DNA of 5,072 nucleotides, taken from NCBI GenBank assembly GCA_946624395.1, contig CAMORY010000106.1:1-5072 (forward strand), read 5' to 3'. The stretch is from an uncultured Clostridia bacterium. Lineage in GTDB: Bacteria > Bacillota > Clostridia > Christensenellales > Borkfalkiaceae. The first letter of the stretch is position 1, and each line of letters begins with the position of its first letter. Below the pieces are notes generated by a model. That model was not told the DNA's origin. It made no database searches and saw only the letters and a program-made list of their open reading frames with translations. Of this stretch, positions 4,679 through 5,072 are shown one piece after another. The position numbers and the translations under genes were made by a program.

Positions 4679-5072
4679 TTACTGAAACGCTGCGCCGCTT
4701 TCGATATTTTCCACGTCCGCAAGTTTAACGGAAACCATTTTCGACACGCCCTTTTCCTGCATGGTAACCCCGAACAGCGCGTCGGCAAGTTCCATAGTCG
4801 GCTTTCTGTGCGTGATGACGATAAACTGCGTTTCTTCCGAGAACTTTTTAAGGTATCTCGCAAATCTGTCGACGTTGGCTTCGTCAAGCGCCGCTTCTAT
4901 TTCGTCCAGCACGCAGAAAGGCATAGGGCGCAAACGTAATATAGAGAAAAGTATCGCGATTGCGGTAAGCGCCTTTTCGCCGCCCGATAAAAGCGAAAGT
5001 TTCTGCAGTTTCTTTCCCGGCGGCTCTGCGATTATTTCACCGCCCGCCTCTAACCTGTCTTCCACCTGCGAA
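4679..5072 (-). CDS. smc: Chromosome segregation ATPase SMC, C-terminal head (start outside window)
   Basis: SMC is the condensin ATPase that works with ScpA and ScpB to load at parS sites and extrude chromosome loops. Only the last 130 or so codons are visible; the frame is open to the window edge, so no start is expected. These form the C-terminal half of the ATPase head. PPGKKLQKLSLLSGGEKALTA holds the ABC signature LSGGE, FCVLDEIEAALDEANV is the Walker B with catalytic Glu followed by the D-loop, and VITHRK holds the switch histidine. DALFGVTMQEKGVSKMVSV follows, as in other bacterial SMCs, and the protein ends at ESGAAFQ. It is followed by ftsY after 24 nt, the usual Firmicutes order. 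No key residue is missing in the visible part. Confidence 0.97.
   Translation of the reverse strand, partial: SQVEDRLEAGGEIIAEPPGKKLQKLSLLSGGEKALTAIAILFSILRLRPMPFCVLDEIEAALDEANVDRFARYLKKFSEETQFIVITHRKPTMELADALFGVTMQEKGVSKMVSVKLADVENIESGAAFQ

Noticed and set aside
4663..4887. Second minus-strand frame overlapping the end of smc
   Set aside because: The smc frame carries all the conserved ABC-ATPase motifs; the other frame is a Ser/Arg/Lys-rich shadow.

Overview
The window carries a conserved Firmicutes-type block read on the minus strand, from high to low coordinates: smc (3' end) - ftsY - ylxM - ffh - rpsP - khpA - rimM - trmD (5' part). This is close to the Bacillus subtilis order smc-ftsY-ylxM-ffh-rpsP-ylqC-ylqD-rimM-trmD, with no ylqD. 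Gene order, Shine-Dalgarno sites and protein sequences suggest a Clostridia-like member of the Firmicutes. The core genes have moderate GC (about 50% in stretches of ffh counted by hand). Species cannot be told from this window.

Right part (3758-5072): the ATPase head end of SMC, then FtsY, the SRP receptor. Left part (1-3092): YlxM and Ffh (SRP partner and SRP GTPase), ribosomal protein bS16, the KH-domain RNA binder KhpA, the 16S processing factor RimM, and the tRNA m1G37 methyltransferase TrmD cut by the window edge. Gaps are 57 nt or less, and ylxM/ffh and rimM/trmD overlap, so this is probably one operon joining membrane-protein targeting to ribosome and tRNA maturation. The SRP RNA gene is not here.

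The unusual part is 3093-3757, between ftsY and ylxM, where these genes usually adjoin. A single-domain XRE-family repressor gene lies there on the opposite strand (3437-3646), with about 32% GC by hand count. Just upstream are two copies of an 18-bp palindrome (TTCTTACA-N2-TGTAAGAA type), and just downstream is a terminator hairpin. The first palindrome fills the spacer of a near-consensus promoter pointing the other way, toward ylxM-ffh. Between that promoter and ylxM lie a perfect 16-bp hairpin, a second near-consensus promoter, a hairpin at its predicted +1, and an inverted pair of dispersed-type repeats. A further near-perfect inverted repeat with 17-nt arms spans the ftsY stop codon.

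The best reading is that a small self-regulated repressor cassette was inserted into the SRP/ribosome operon, splitting it and perhaps affecting ylxM-ffh expression or a small RNA. The sequence shows the layout; the regulation is inference.
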